Of a stretch of DNA of 60,409 bases, positions 47,900-57,841 are shown in pieces. Position numbers and translations under genes: made by a program. Origin of the DNA: Candidatus Pacearchaeota archaeon (GTDB taxonomy: Archaea; Nanobdellota; Nanobdellia; Pacearchaeales; GW2011-AR1); assembly GCA_018304025.1 (NCBI GenBank), contig JAGVXA010000002.1:1-60409 (forward strand), in the 5' to 3' direction. Position 1 is the stretch's first letter. Each line of letters starts with the position of its first letter. The notes below the pieces were generated by a model that was given only the letters and a program-made list of their open reading frames with translations, did no database searches and was not told the DNA's origin.

Positions 47900-48166
47900 A
47901 TGGCGGAGGAATATAGTCTTGATAAATGCTGGAAAATTGACGGGCATCGCTTAGTGGAACGACTGATTTCTGTGGACATGAAAAAAGCAAGATTTCCAGA
48001 GATTTGTGAAACTGGGCTCGCGTATTCTCATGTTCTTGGATGCGAGGATTGTTTTGACAGGTTTGCAGACGCTTATGAAGAATACGGATGTGGAAACACT
48101 TCTTTTAGCTATAGAGATTTTCATGCGAATTTAACCTTGCTAGAAGTTCTTCTCAAGAAATTTTAG
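47900..48166 (+). CDS. Hypothetical protein
   Basis: 88-aa ORF with CEDCFD motif. Confidence 0.55.
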   Translation: MAEEYSLDKCWKIDGHRLVERLISVDMKKARFPEICETGLAYSHVLGCEDCFDRFADAYEEYGCGNTSFSYRDFHANLTLLEVLLKKF

Positions 48167-48614
48167 TTTTTAACTTTCTTTCTTTCGGGACGTAATTGAA
48201 TATTTTTTCTGTGTTTGATTTGCCTATTCCTACGAAGTCTTCTTGGTGTTTTAGGATTATGATTCCGCGCGGCGCCCTAATTTCTAGATCATATCCTCTC
48301 AGCCAAAGCTGCAACTGCTGGTTATTTATTTCAATAATATTTTTTGTTATTTTCTCTTTGAATAATTGGATTGCGTCGAATGAGATTCTCGCTTCTTCGT
48401 CTTTTTTGTTTATCAAATAAGCGCCGATTATTTCGACGTTTGTTAATCTTGTCAGCTGGACGATTTCTTCCTTGCTTAGGTGTCCTGAGAATCCTCTTAT
48501 TTTTTGTTTTCCGGTTTCTAGAAGAAGGTAAGGAAGTTCTGTGATTCCGTAGATTTTTTCTAGTTCTTCTATTAGATTTCGTTTTTCTTTGGATTTTAGG
48601 AAATGGAGTTTCAT
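48153..48614 (-). CDS. PUA-domain protein
   Basis: QLQLWLRGYDLEIRAPRGIIILKHQEDFVGIGKSNTEKIFNYVPKERKLK; overlaps the 3' end of the RNA methyltransferase context. Confidence 0.65.
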   Translation of the reverse strand: MKLHFLKSKEKRNLIEELEKIYGITELPYLLLETGKQKIRGFSGHLSKEEIVQLTRLTNVEIIGAYLINKKDEEARISFDAIQLFKEKITKNIIEINNQQLQLWLRGYDLEIRAPRGIIILKHQEDFVGIGKSNTEKIFNYVPKERKLKTKIS

Positions 48615-49636
48615 TTCACTTCCTCCAATAAAGTCATTTTTGCGACGAAGAAACCTTCGGAATTGTTGTCTTGGGGATAGATTCTGCAGGAATGTTTAAC
48701 ATCATTGTGATAACTTTTATTGTTCCAAGATGTTATCCCCTGTCTTGTTTTAAGAGGAAGGGAGATTTTTTCGATTTTAACTGGGAAATTTTTTAATGCA
48801 AAATCAACGACTTCTTCGTTTTCTTCGGGGGCGTGGGTGCAGGTGCTGTAGACTAATGTTCCGCCTTTTTTTAGGCATTTTAATGCGAAAGCCACGAAAG
48901 TTTTTTGCTGTCTTGAGAATTTTTTTATTAGTTTTGGATTCCACATCAAAAAAGTTTTTGGAGATGAGCGGAGAGTTCCTTCGCCAGAACAGGGGGCGTC
49001 GACGAGAATTTTGTCGAATTTTGGAAATGTTGATTTTGACAGAGATGCGCAGAGCCCGATTGCGTCTTTTCTTGTTATTATTGCATTTGTAACACCGCAT
49101 TTTTCCAGATTTGTTGAAAGAATTTTTATTCTTCCGATGTTCAAGTCGTTGGCTATAATTGTTCCCTGATTTTGCATGTACATTGCTATTTGCGATGTTT
49201 TGCTTCCGGGAGAGGCGCACAAGTCTAGGATTAACTCATTTGGTTTTGGATCGAGAGCTAGCGGCGGGAGCATTGAAGAAATTTCCTGAATGTAATAATA
49301 GCCGAGAGTGTGCTCTAAGGAGTTGCCTAATTCTCCAGGTTCGAGGTTTTGATTTACGAGCATTATTTCCGGATAATTTGAGAATGGCTGGACGACATTC
49401 CATTTCTTTTTTAATTTCGAAAGGAGTTTTTCTATGGGAATTTTTATGGTGTTGCATCTTATGAAACTTTCCGGGCCGATGTGAATTATTTTATTGTATT
49501 TTTCAAAGTCTTCTTTATCCGGCAGAAGGGTTTCCATTCGCTGTTTGAAGAGGGGTTTCATTTCGTATCTCATGGGATTATTTGGGAAGAAGAGGTTAAA
49601 AGAGTTGCGGAGTAATGAAAAATAAAGAGTATTCAA
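48611..49636 (-). CDS. RNA m5C methyltransferase (NOL1/NOP2/Sun family)
   Basis: LILDLCASPGSKTSQIAMYMQNQGTIIANDL, ILVDAPCSGEGTLRSSPKT, LVYSTCTHAPEENEEVVDFAL. Confidence 0.94.
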   Translation of the reverse strand: MNTLYFSLLRNSFNLFFPNNPMRYEMKPLFKQRMETLLPDKEDFEKYNKIIHIGPESFIRCNTIKIPIEKLLSKLKKKWNVVQPFSNYPEIMLVNQNLEPGELGNSLEHTLGYYYIQEISSMLPPLALDPKPNELILDLCASPGSKTSQIAMYMQNQGTIIANDLNIGRIKILSTNLEKCGVTNAIITRKDAIGLCASLSKSTFPKFDKILVDAPCSGEGTLRSSPKTFLMWNPKLIKKFSRQQKTFVAFALKCLKKGGTLVYSTCTHAPEENEEVVDFALKNFPVKIEKISLPLKTRQGITSWNNKSYHNDVKHSCRIYPQDNNSEGFFVAKMTLLEEVK

Positions 49637-49707
49637 AATTTTTTTAAAGACATATTAAATCACGACTAATTGATAACGATAATCCTTAAATAACTACGTC
49701 TTAATTT

Positions 49708-50679
49708 TTGGAAGATAATAAAATGGAAACAAAGATAGTACTATTGTTCTTGCTTACAGCAGTTTTATTTTTAGTAATTGTTGATGCTGACAATTCAATA
49801 ACGACCCAGGAAGCGGTAATTAAATTTGATTCTAACACTAATGATTTAGTAGTTTTCGGGATAAATGAAAATATCCAAGTTAGTTATACTGAAGAATGCG
49901 CGGGGAGAACTAAAGAATGTTTGAGAAAAACAAGAACATATACTTTAACTGAAGATGTAAATACTTTAGTTTTAAAATTAGACTATCGGAAGTCTGCAAA
50001 TAAAATTTCTGTGAAAATCTTAGGATTGAAATATAATGATAAACCTGAAATTAAACCTCAAGATAATCAATTCGCCATAAAGATTTTCGAAAAGTCTGGA
50101 AACTTAAATCAAAATCTTTATGTAAAAAAACAGTTTAATGTAGATGCTAGTTATAACAAAAAGAAAGATGAGACGAAAATTTTGATTACGGAAAATAGAA
50201 AGAGAAATAAGTATGCAGAAGAAGGATTGGTTTTTGTTAAGATGATGACAGATAATGGGATCTTGAAATATGGAATTGATGAAAAACTTTCTAACAAAAT
50301 TAATGAAAAACCAGACAATAAAATTGATGAAATTCCGTCTACAGAATCTGAAATTTCTTATCTTCTTTCTGTAAAAAAATCTGATTCTGAAACTCAAGAA
50401 AAGTCTGAGATAACAGTTAATGAAAACAAAGTTACTATTGATTATATTTTTGAAAAGCCTACTCCCTGTACGTCTCTAAATTACACTATTCTCAAAAATG
50501 GCAATACAATAAAGATAATTCCTAAAGTTATTTATGGAAAGGGCATTTGTATAGAGGTAATTGCCTACGATGAGGCAATAATAGAATTTACATTAGATGA
50601 GGGAACATATACAATTAATATTTATTCTGTATGGGACAAAAGCAATCCTCTTTTGTCTAAAGAGATTATAATAAAATAG
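49708..50679 (+). CDS. Secreted hypothetical protein
   Basis: Signal peptide TKIVLLFLLTAVLFLVIVDA; 323 aa. Confidence 0.65.
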   Translation: MEDNKMETKIVLLFLLTAVLFLVIVDADNSITTQEAVIKFDSNTNDLVVFGINENIQVSYTEECAGRTKECLRKTRTYTLTEDVNTLVLKLDYRKSANKISVKILGLKYNDKPEIKPQDNQFAIKIFEKSGNLNQNLYVKKQFNVDASYNKKKDETKILITENRKRNKYAEEGLVFVKMMTDNGILKYGIDEKLSNKINEKPDNKIDEIPSTESEISYLLSVKKSDSETQEKSEITVNENKVTIDYIFEKPTPCTSLNYTILKNGNTIKIIPKVIYGKGICIEVIAYDEAIIEFTLDEGTYTINIYSVWDKSNPLLSKEIIIK

Positions 50680-50683
50680 TTGA

Positions 50684-51682
50684 TTAGAATTCCATTTCAA
50701 TTCTTAGCTCCATGAGGCAGAAAATGAATTTGCTGATTTGCATCAAATGGCGGCTGATGCTTTGCCCGTCTTTATTCGAGGATTCTTTCCATTTGAAGTG
50801 GTCGTTGTATATCCTGAAATCGTTTTCTCCGAATTCTATTGCTGTTTTTCTGTCGAATTTGTAAAACAAACGGTAATACATTTCAAAATGTTCTTTTACA
50901 CGTTCTGCGAATGGAAGGATTTCATTTACATTTTTCTTTGATTTTGCCAGATGCGCTCCGATGTATTTGAATTCGTCTCCAAGGAGTTCAAGAAGAAAAA
51001 GAGTTGCGAACATTGAGGGCTTATTTTTCTGGAATGTTGAATCGTTTATTCTGTTGTTTATCCTGCAGCAATAGTCGATAAATCTATCAACGTTTATATC
51101 CATTTGGTGAATTGTTTTGCAAATCTTTATGTCTCCGACTTCGTTGTTTTTTATTAATCCATTTATTTTTTCAAATAGCTCAAGAAGTAGGAGAAAAATT
51201 CTTCTTAGTGAATTATCGAATTCTTTGCTGGAAACTTCACCCATTTCCCTTACGATGCAATAGTTTTCTTTGCTGTCGATAATTTCTATTCCAATAAATC
51301 TGTTCACGAGCTCCTGGAACATTTCGAGCGCTGCTCTTTTCGGGGGTTTTTCTCCCATTCTTCTGTATTCAAACTGAGAAGTGTAATATGCATAAACTCC
51401 CTCGTAATCTTTTTGGTTTTTATCGTATACTAATTTTATTTCATCATATCCTTCCCTGTATGCTGACTGAAAAAAACGCCAAATCATCGGCACGCTGAAT
51501 CCTGTGATGTCAATTACTGCTGATTTGTGCTCTCCATTTTGTTTTCCGTTTATTATCAAAGAGCCCTGATTTTCAACAACGTCTACTTCGTCGCCCTGCT
51601 TAAGATTTAGTTTCTGAACCCATTCGCTTGGGAGAGTCATTGTAAGGGTTTTATGCCCCTGCTTGATTATTCTTCGTTTCAT
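50684..51682 (-). CDS. AbrB + PhoU-domain regulator
   Basis: MKRRIIKQGHKTLTMTLPSEWVQKLNLKQGDEVDV then PhoU-like helical domain. Confidence 0.85.
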   Translation of the reverse strand: MKRRIIKQGHKTLTMTLPSEWVQKLNLKQGDEVDVVENQGSLIINGKQNGEHKSAVIDITGFSVPMIWRFFQSAYREGYDEIKLVYDKNQKDYEGVYAYYTSQFEYRRMGEKPPKRAALEMFQELVNRFIGIEIIDSKENYCIVREMGEVSSKEFDNSLRRIFLLLLELFEKINGLIKNNEVGDIKICKTIHQMDINVDRFIDYCCRINNRINDSTFQKNKPSMFATLFLLELLGDEFKYIGAHLAKSKKNVNEILPFAERVKEHFEMYYRLFYKFDRKTAIEFGENDFRIYNDHFKWKESSNKDGQSISRHLMQISKFIFCLMELRIEMEF

Positions 51683-51894
51683 ATATTCTTTATTGGAATT
51701 ATATATTTAAATCCTTTTAGTATATCTAGAATATATTCTATACTGATAAATATATTCCTAAGTGAAGTATATAGGTTCATGCCAGAAATTGAAAGAATGA
51801 GAAGGTATATTTTAATTTATGACGGCGAGAAATATATTGACAAGATGTAAATTCTTTCTGCTTTTTTTCCATATAACTAAATTTTGGAGACAAA

Positions 51895-52092
51895 ATGGAA
51901 ACAAGAAAAACCAATCGATTGAGAAAGTCTTTAGTTGGCTTGCTTCTTGCTGGAACAATTGGCGCTGCTTACTGCAATCCCGGATGTTCTATTCTTCCTT
52001 ACTCTGCTCCCTCTGCAAGTTCTGCTGAAGGAAGAGAAATGGATTTGGAAAGAAGCTATTCTGACAGCAAAACTCTGGAGTCAAAAGCATAA
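51895..52092 (+). CDS. Small Cys-containing peptide, candidate radical-SAM substrate
   Basis: METRKTNRLRKSLVGLLLAGTIGAAYCNPGCSILPYSAPSASSAEGREMDLERSYSDSKTLESKA; GGAG upstream; stop overlaps the next ATG (TAATG). Confidence 0.6.
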   Translation: METRKTNRLRKSLVGLLLAGTIGAAYCNPGCSILPYSAPSASSAEGREMDLERSYSDSKTLESKA

Positions 52093-53279
52093 TGATTCAA
52101 GTTTTGCCGGGCGGAGATGTTTCGAATGAAACGAAATTTGTTGATTTTTTAACGAGAGGTTCTCCGCCTGAAGATTATGAGGCGCAGCTTTTGAGAGAGC
52201 ATTCTTCCAGAGTGAAGGCGATTTTTGAAGGAAAGATTGTTCCTCCCTACGAATTGGAAATTCAGCCGACGGCAAAATGCAATTTAAAATGCAGACATTG
52301 TTTTGGGAGAGATTATTGCAAGTTGGGAGATAAAATTGGATTGGAGGAGATGAAAGTTATTGCTGAAAGAGTTGATGAATTCAGGGAGAATGGATTTTCG
52401 ATTGACGTTGTCAAGTTTTGCGGCGCGACAGGAGAGCCTTTGTTAAATCCAGTGACTGCGGTTTCTGTGCCGATGTTTAAGGAAATGGGGAAGAAAGTTA
52501 TTGTTTTTTCAAATGGTGTGAATTTGGATAGAAGAGATGATGTGGGGAGGAGTTATTATGAAGATGTTGCTTTAGCTGACAAGTTTAATTTAAGTCTTGA
52601 CGCTGGCTCGAGAAAAACTTTTTTTAAACTGAAGGGAAGAGATGAGTTTAAGAGAATTATTTCTAACTTGGAAAAACTTGTCGGCGCGCGAGGAAAAAAC
52701 GGAGACGCGGTGAATGTTGTTGTAAGTTATGTTATTGGGCGGGAAAATTATGGAGAAACAGCTGGAACTGCAAAACTGGTTAAGGAAATCGGCGCTGATG
52801 AAATAAGATACAGAGTTGATTTTACCGACGCTGATGGAATTGCGGCGATTGCTCCTGAAATAATTGAACAACTTGGGAAGGCTGATGGATTGAAGGATGA
52901 AAAATTTAGAGTTGTTTCTGTTTATTCTGATGGGGAAATTAGCGAGGGGAAAGGAGTTTTTGAATCAGACGGGAGAAAATGTTTTAATCATCATTTTTGG
53001 GCGAGCATAGGACCTGACTGCGAGCTTTACGCCTGCGGGCACAGGACTCACGGAGGAGTAAAATCTTACGGAAATGTTTTGGAAAAACCCTTGAAAGAGT
53101 TGTGGGCGTCTGAAGAAAGAATTAATTCAGTTAAATGCCTGCCGGACAAGCACTGCGAACATTGCTCTCCTTCTTCCACGAGGAGAAATGAGTTCATGAC
53201 ATTTCTTGAGGGTTTAGGCAGGGAAAATACATACGAGCTTCTGGAAAAATATGGGCGGCGAGATTATTGCAAGAGATAG
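52092..53279 (+). CDS. Radical SAM/SPASM protein
   Basis: IQPTAKCNLKCRHCFG (CxxxCxxC), GATGEPLLNP, C-terminal CELYACGHR...CLPDKHCEHC Cys cluster. Confidence 0.9.
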   Translation: MIQVLPGGDVSNETKFVDFLTRGSPPEDYEAQLLREHSSRVKAIFEGKIVPPYELEIQPTAKCNLKCRHCFGRDYCKLGDKIGLEEMKVIAERVDEFRENGFSIDVVKFCGATGEPLLNPVTAVSVPMFKEMGKKVIVFSNGVNLDRRDDVGRSYYEDVALADKFNLSLDAGSRKTFFKLKGRDEFKRIISNLEKLVGARGKNGDAVNVVVSYVIGRENYGETAGTAKLVKEIGADEIRYRVDFTDADGIAAIAPEIIEQLGKADGLKDEKFRVVSVYSDGEISEGKGVFESDGRKCFNHHFWASIGPDCELYACGHRTHGGVKSYGNVLEKPLKELWASEERINSVKCLPDKHCEHCSPSSTRRNEFMTFLEGLGRENTYELLEKYGRRDYCKR

Positions 53280-53353
53280 ATTCAATATTGAAATCAGTGA
53301 GATATATATTCCCAATTGGCAAATAATATAATTGATTAATTCTTTTTTAGATA

Positions 53354-53623
53354 ATGCCTGAGTTAGAATCAATTGAAGAAACTGAACGAAATTGCCCGCG
53401 TTGTTTAGGCGGAAAATTGCTTGCGGTTGTTGAAAGCTGGCAGGACGATGATTCTAGAATTGAGATAACTGAATCTGACTGGTGCAGGGAATGCGGGTAT
53501 GATTTTGTCAAGAGGGATGACGGCAATCGCGGGGATGTGCCATATGAAAGAGTTGTTCTTGAAAGAAGCTACAGAAATTTGCCTGAGGTGTTGAGAGCAA
53601 AGAATTGCATTGTGCTGGTTTAG
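53354..53623 (+). CDS. Zinc-ribbon small protein
   Basis: CPRC...CREC, 89 aa. Confidence 0.6.
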   Translation: MPELESIEETERNCPRCLGGKLLAVVESWQDDDSRIEITESDWCRECGYDFVKRDDGNRGDVPYERVVLERSYRNLPEVLRAKNCIVLV

Positions 53624-55944
53624 AATAATTTCGTCTGCTTGGAAGTTTGTATTATCTCGTCGAAATCTTTGTCGAATAACAAGAGAATTTGATTTGCAAT
53701 CGGCTTGATTTGTTTTTCTATGTAATGCTCGTAGTCAATTTTGTTTTTTTGGAGCTGAATTGGCTGGGGGCCCTTTACAGTAACTACATATTCAATTATG
53801 CTGGATTCTAAATTCGGAAGAAGTCTTGCGGCTTTGACGTGCGGCGGAGTTGTTTTTGTATACTGCTCCAGCGATTTTCTTATTGACTTCCTGTAAACTA
53901 ATTTGTCGTCGAGCTTTCCTTCTTTTATTCTTGTTACGTAGGATTTAATATATGGTTCAATCGGCTGGTCGTGGAAAATTTTGTTCAGCAATTCTTTTTG
54001 AAATTCCTGCGCTGCGTCTGTCCAGTCTCCCCTGATTGCTTCCAAGCCGACTATTTCCAATTCTTCTTTTCCGTTTACCTCTTTCAAGCCAGCGTATCTT
54101 TTTTTTGCAGCTGCTGTTTCTTTTCCGCGCAGTTTTGGAATCATTAATGCTAGGTATTGCTTTTCAAATTCTAGTTCCAGATAAGAATGACGAGCATAAT
54201 TTTTCTTGACGTAATTTTGGTAGAATTGATTTATGTATTCCTGAATTTCTTTTCCGAGGAAATTTGCTTTTGTTTTTTCCAGAGAGGTGTTGACAAATAC
54301 AGAGTCTGTGTCGGAGTAAATTACTTTTGTCTTGAATTTTTTTTCAATTTCTTCGGCGGTCAGCTTGATGATTTGCTGGCCGAAATGTGTTATCGCGTTT
54401 GCAATGTCCAAGTTGAAATAACGACAATTTGGACTCGCCAGAACACCGAAGAAAGAGTTCATTATTATTTTAATCGCGTAGCTTGATAGCTCTCTTTTTT
54501 CTTTTTTGGCTTTTTCTCGGGCTTGATGCAATGTGTGAATTATTTCCGGGAGGATTCCTTCGCGGTTTTTGAAGCAGGCATTGTTTGGAGCTTTGACTGA
54601 ATCTTTTTCGCAGTGCTCTTGAAATGACGCTGGATCGATGTTGAATGTTTTTATTATCGACGGATACAGAGATTTGAAATCTAATATTAATACATTTTTG
54701 TAAATGCCGGGCTTTAGAGAAGAGACATATCCTCCCTTTATTCTCTCTTCTTTTTTTTGGTAGACTAATGTCGGCGAGGCGAATCCTTTTTTGTGGGCTT
54801 CGCGAATGTACAAAGAGTCAAATGCCGAGATTGAGCCGCTGATTCTGTCTAAAGGCAGGCCTGTTAATTGCGAGCGTTCTATCGCCAAGTCGATTATTTT
54901 ATTTTTTTCCAGAATTTCGTAGGGGAGTTCGCAGTCTAATAAATTATAATCTGCCAGCTTTTGCTGATTTGTTTTGTAGAGATTTTCTATTTCTTTGTGT
55001 CTCCCGGGGCCTTTGAGAATTTTTCCTCTTTTCAGAATTGCCTGGGCGACGTCTTCGAGAGTGTAAGTTTCAAACTTTATGTTTTTCATCTGCGGAGAAT
55101 TTGCCACGAAGGGATCTCTTATGAGATTTAGCGCGTCGAGAACTTGTCTTCCCGGAACGCTTACGGATGAAGAACGGAAGAAGCTGGATTCTAATCTTAA
55201 TCTTGGCTCTTGGTTTGTTCTGCCGATGTCGAACGATAGATTGTTTTTTTCGAAGAGAGATTTTAGATATGCGAAGTCAAAATCGATTACGTTCCAGCCG
55301 GTGATTATGTCGGGGTCTAATTTTATTATTTGGGCTTTGAATTTTTCTAGGGCTTCTGCTTCGGTTTTGCAGGGGATGACGTCTTTTAGATTTTGATTTG
55401 TAGTTACCATAAATGTTTTGTTGAAGTTATCTGAATGAATTCCAATGCAAAATAAAGTATTGAGAGTTTTGTCTGATTCTATGTCTATCGACGCTATTTT
55501 TAGATTTGGCTTGTAATCTGCCGGCGTTAATTTTGGGTTGCTGTAAACTCTGTCGATTTTTTCTGCTGTTTCGTATTCTCCCTCAATATCGACTGTTCCG
55601 AGGATATTTTTTTCTATCAGGAATTGCTGGTGCGGTTTTAGGTCTGCTTCAAAAGTTGGGAGAGTTTTTCTTATTGCCTTGTAGAGCTTGTTTAATTCTG
55701 TTGAATTTTCTGCGGAGATTTTTAGCAGGGGTTCGTCTTGGAATGTTTTTAATTTTGTTTCTTCGACGGTGTAATTTTTCAGGTATTTATTTATGATTTT
55801 TTTATCTTTGGTTTTTATGAAAAAATATGGGGAGAATTTATTTAAGGATACGAATGACTGGTTGTTTTCGAGCCGTCCGAATAGTTGGATGTAGGTTTGG
55901 TTTTCGATTGTTGTGTGGGTTGGATAAACGATGTATGCTTTCAT
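53620..55944 (-). CDS. polB: Family B DNA polymerase
   Basis: ASIDIESD, NVIDFDFAYLK, LDFKSLYPSIIKTFNI, KIIMNSFFGVL, VIYSDTDSVFV. Confidence 0.96.
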   Translation of the reverse strand: MKAYIVYPTHTTIENQTYIQLFGRLENNQSFVSLNKFSPYFFIKTKDKKIINKYLKNYTVEETKLKTFQDEPLLKISAENSTELNKLYKAIRKTLPTFEADLKPHQQFLIEKNILGTVDIEGEYETAEKIDRVYSNPKLTPADYKPNLKIASIDIESDKTLNTLFCIGIHSDNFNKTFMVTTNQNLKDVIPCKTEAEALEKFKAQIIKLDPDIITGWNVIDFDFAYLKSLFEKNNLSFDIGRTNQEPRLRLESSFFRSSSVSVPGRQVLDALNLIRDPFVANSPQMKNIKFETYTLEDVAQAILKRGKILKGPGRHKEIENLYKTNQQKLADYNLLDCELPYEILEKNKIIDLAIERSQLTGLPLDRISGSISAFDSLYIREAHKKGFASPTLVYQKKEERIKGGYVSSLKPGIYKNVLILDFKSLYPSIIKTFNIDPASFQEHCEKDSVKAPNNACFKNREGILPEIIHTLHQAREKAKKEKRELSSYAIKIIMNSFFGVLASPNCRYFNLDIANAITHFGQQIIKLTAEEIEKKFKTKVIYSDTDSVFVNTSLEKTKANFLGKEIQEYINQFYQNYVKKNYARHSYLELEFEKQYLALMIPKLRGKETAAAKKRYAGLKEVNGKEELEIVGLEAIRGDWTDAAQEFQKELLNKIFHDQPIEPYIKSYVTRIKEGKLDDKLVYRKSIRKSLEQYTKTTPPHVKAARLLPNLESSIIEYVVTVKGPQPIQLQKNKIDYEHYIEKQIKPIANQILLLFDKDFDEIIQTSKQTKLF

Positions 55945-56044
55945 GATTATTTGAGGAGTTGGAGGATTATAAGTTTGGCGGTTTGTTAATTGATTTAATT
56001 TTTAGACGGGCAAGATAATTAGTGTGATAGAATTTTTAGGTGGG

Positions 56045-56290
56045 AGATAATTAATGTGATAATATCGAGAAATTAGCCTTCGGCTAATTTCCGAATATTT
56101 ATTGATAACGAGAGAGATTTGGGGGAATAATTATCTGGATAGAATTGAGAAATTAGCCTTTTTCGGCGCGCATTTGGACGCACAATTGCGTTCGGCTGTG
56201 CGTCTTATCATTAACCAAATTCACTTCGTGAATTTGGAGAGCGCGCCGAGCAATTTCCGAGAATTTTGTGATAATGAGAGAGATTTTGAG
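56045..56290. repeat. Second palindromic repeat family, one copy interrupted by a multi-hairpin element (56161-56250)
   Basis: Intact AGAAATTAGCCTTCGGCTAATTTCC at 56068-56092; interrupted AGAAATTAGCCTT[...]GCAATTTCCGAGAATTTTGTGATAA. Confidence 0.8.
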
Positions 56291-56351
56291 TGTTATCTTC
56301 GGAAGTAGTGATAATGGGAAAGTTTAAATATCTGAGATTTGGGAGAGATTT

Positions 56352-56771
56352 ATGGCTACTAAAAGAAAGTCACTCAAGAAAGCGAAAAAACAATTGTATT
56401 TTGTTAGGCTTCCTAATGATAACTTGGGTGTTGCTGGTTATAACGGGGCGGGAAGAGAAGGCGTGACAGAAGCTTCAAATGAGATTGACGCTGTTGGGCA
56501 TGTTGTTGCAAGATTCACTAGGGGCGGGCGAGTAGGGCTTGTTTCGTATGCTTTGGATAAAGCTAGCAAAAATGGCAGAGCTGAATACGCCTGCATGATT
56601 CCTGAAGTTGATGATAGAGATTCTGAGGGAATTAGATTTCATCCTGCGGATTTGAGGATGTTGAGGGAAATGGCATTTGCAGAGTCGCTTGCTACGCTTG
56701 CTGGAAATGGAGAGCATCCGATTAATTATGTTAAGGAAGCAAGAAGGATTTTTAGTGACTTTGGGATTTGA
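56352..56771 (+). CDS. Hypothetical protein
   Basis: 139-aa ORF, Lys-rich N-terminus. Confidence 0.65.
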   Translation: MATKRKSLKKAKKQLYFVRLPNDNLGVAGYNGAGREGVTEASNEIDAVGHVVARFTRGGRVGLVSYALDKASKNGRAEYACMIPEVDDRDSEGIRFHPADLRMLREMAFAESLATLAGNGEHPINYVKEARRIFSDFGI

Positions 56772-56805
56772 TTAGATTTATTAATTTGATATTCTTAGAA
56801 AATTC

Positions 56806-57816
56806 ATGGGATTGCAGATAGGAGAGATTGTTCCGAGGAAGGCGATTTCGTTTTCGGAGTTGAAGGGGAAGATTGTAGCTGTGGACGCATACAACGCGAT
56901 TTATCAGTTTCTTAGTTCAGTGAGACAGCCGGACGGGATGCCTTTAATGGACGACAAGAAAAGAGTGACGTCGCATTTAAGCGGATTATTTTACAGGAAT
57001 ATTTCTTTGATGGCGGAGGGAATAAAATTAGTCTATGTTTTTGACGGCGAGTATCATGAGTTGAAGGGGAGGACGCATTCTATTCGGGGAGAGGCGAAAG
57101 AACTCGCGCGGGAAAAATACGAGAAGGCGCGCGATGAAGAAGATATCGAGGGGATGGGGAAATATGCGCGGGGAAATATTCGGCTGACAAAAGAAATGGC
57201 TGAAGAGTCAAAGGAATTATTAGAGGCGATGGGAATTGGAATTGTGCAGGCGCCGGGCGAGGGAGAAATGCAGTGCGCTCAGTTGGTTAAAGACGGCGCT
57301 GCTTTTGCAGTCGGCTCGCAGGATTACGATGCTCTTGTTGTCGGCGGGACTCGATTGATTCAAAATTTAACTTTAGCGCGAAAGAGGAAATTAGCGACGG
57401 GTTATGTTTATATTTCTCCGGAAATTCTTGAATATTCGCGCGTACTTGGCGATTTGGGGATTGACCCTGACCAGTTTATCAGCTTGGCTATTTTAGTAGG
57501 GACTGATTTTAATCCTGGTGGGGTTCATGGAATTGGGCCGAAAAAAGCATTGGCTTTAGTCAAGCAAAAGAAATATCCTGTTGAGATTTTTAGAGAAGTT
57601 GAACATTTATTGGAATTTAATTGGCAGGAAGTTTTTGAAATTTTTAAGAAGCCGAATGTTCATGCTGGTTTGAAGGTTAGTTTTCCTAAACGAGATAGTT
57701 TGAGGATTAAGAAGATTCTTGTTGACGAGCATGATTTTAACTTGGAGAGAGTTGAGAGGCAATTGGAGAAACTTGAAGAGGGGAAAAGAAAATCTTCCCA
57801 GCAAACTTTATTCTAA
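56806..57816 (+). CDS. fen: Flap endonuclease 1
   Basis: VAVDAYNAIYQFLSSVRQPDG, VYVFDG, QAPGEGEMQCA, VGSQDYDALV, LVGTDFNPGGVHGIGPKKAL, C-terminal PIP-box QQTLF. Confidence 0.96.
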   Translation: MGLQIGEIVPRKAISFSELKGKIVAVDAYNAIYQFLSSVRQPDGMPLMDDKKRVTSHLSGLFYRNISLMAEGIKLVYVFDGEYHELKGRTHSIRGEAKELAREKYEKARDEEDIEGMGKYARGNIRLTKEMAEESKELLEAMGIGIVQAPGEGEMQCAQLVKDGAAFAVGSQDYDALVVGGTRLIQNLTLARKRKLATGYVYISPEILEYSRVLGDLGIDPDQFISLAILVGTDFNPGGVHGIGPKKALALVKQKKYPVEIFREVEHLLEFNWQEVFEIFKKPNVHAGLKVSFPKRDSLRIKKILVDEHDFNLERVERQLEKLEEGKRKSSQQTLF

Positions 57817-57841
57817 TCTAGACATATAAAATAAGGCTTGT

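Noticed and set aside
51779-51850. 23-aa micro-ORF MPEIERMRRYILIYDGEKYIDKM upstream of the peptide/radical SAM pair
   Set aside because: Too short and without independent support; could be real but cannot be defended from sequence alone.
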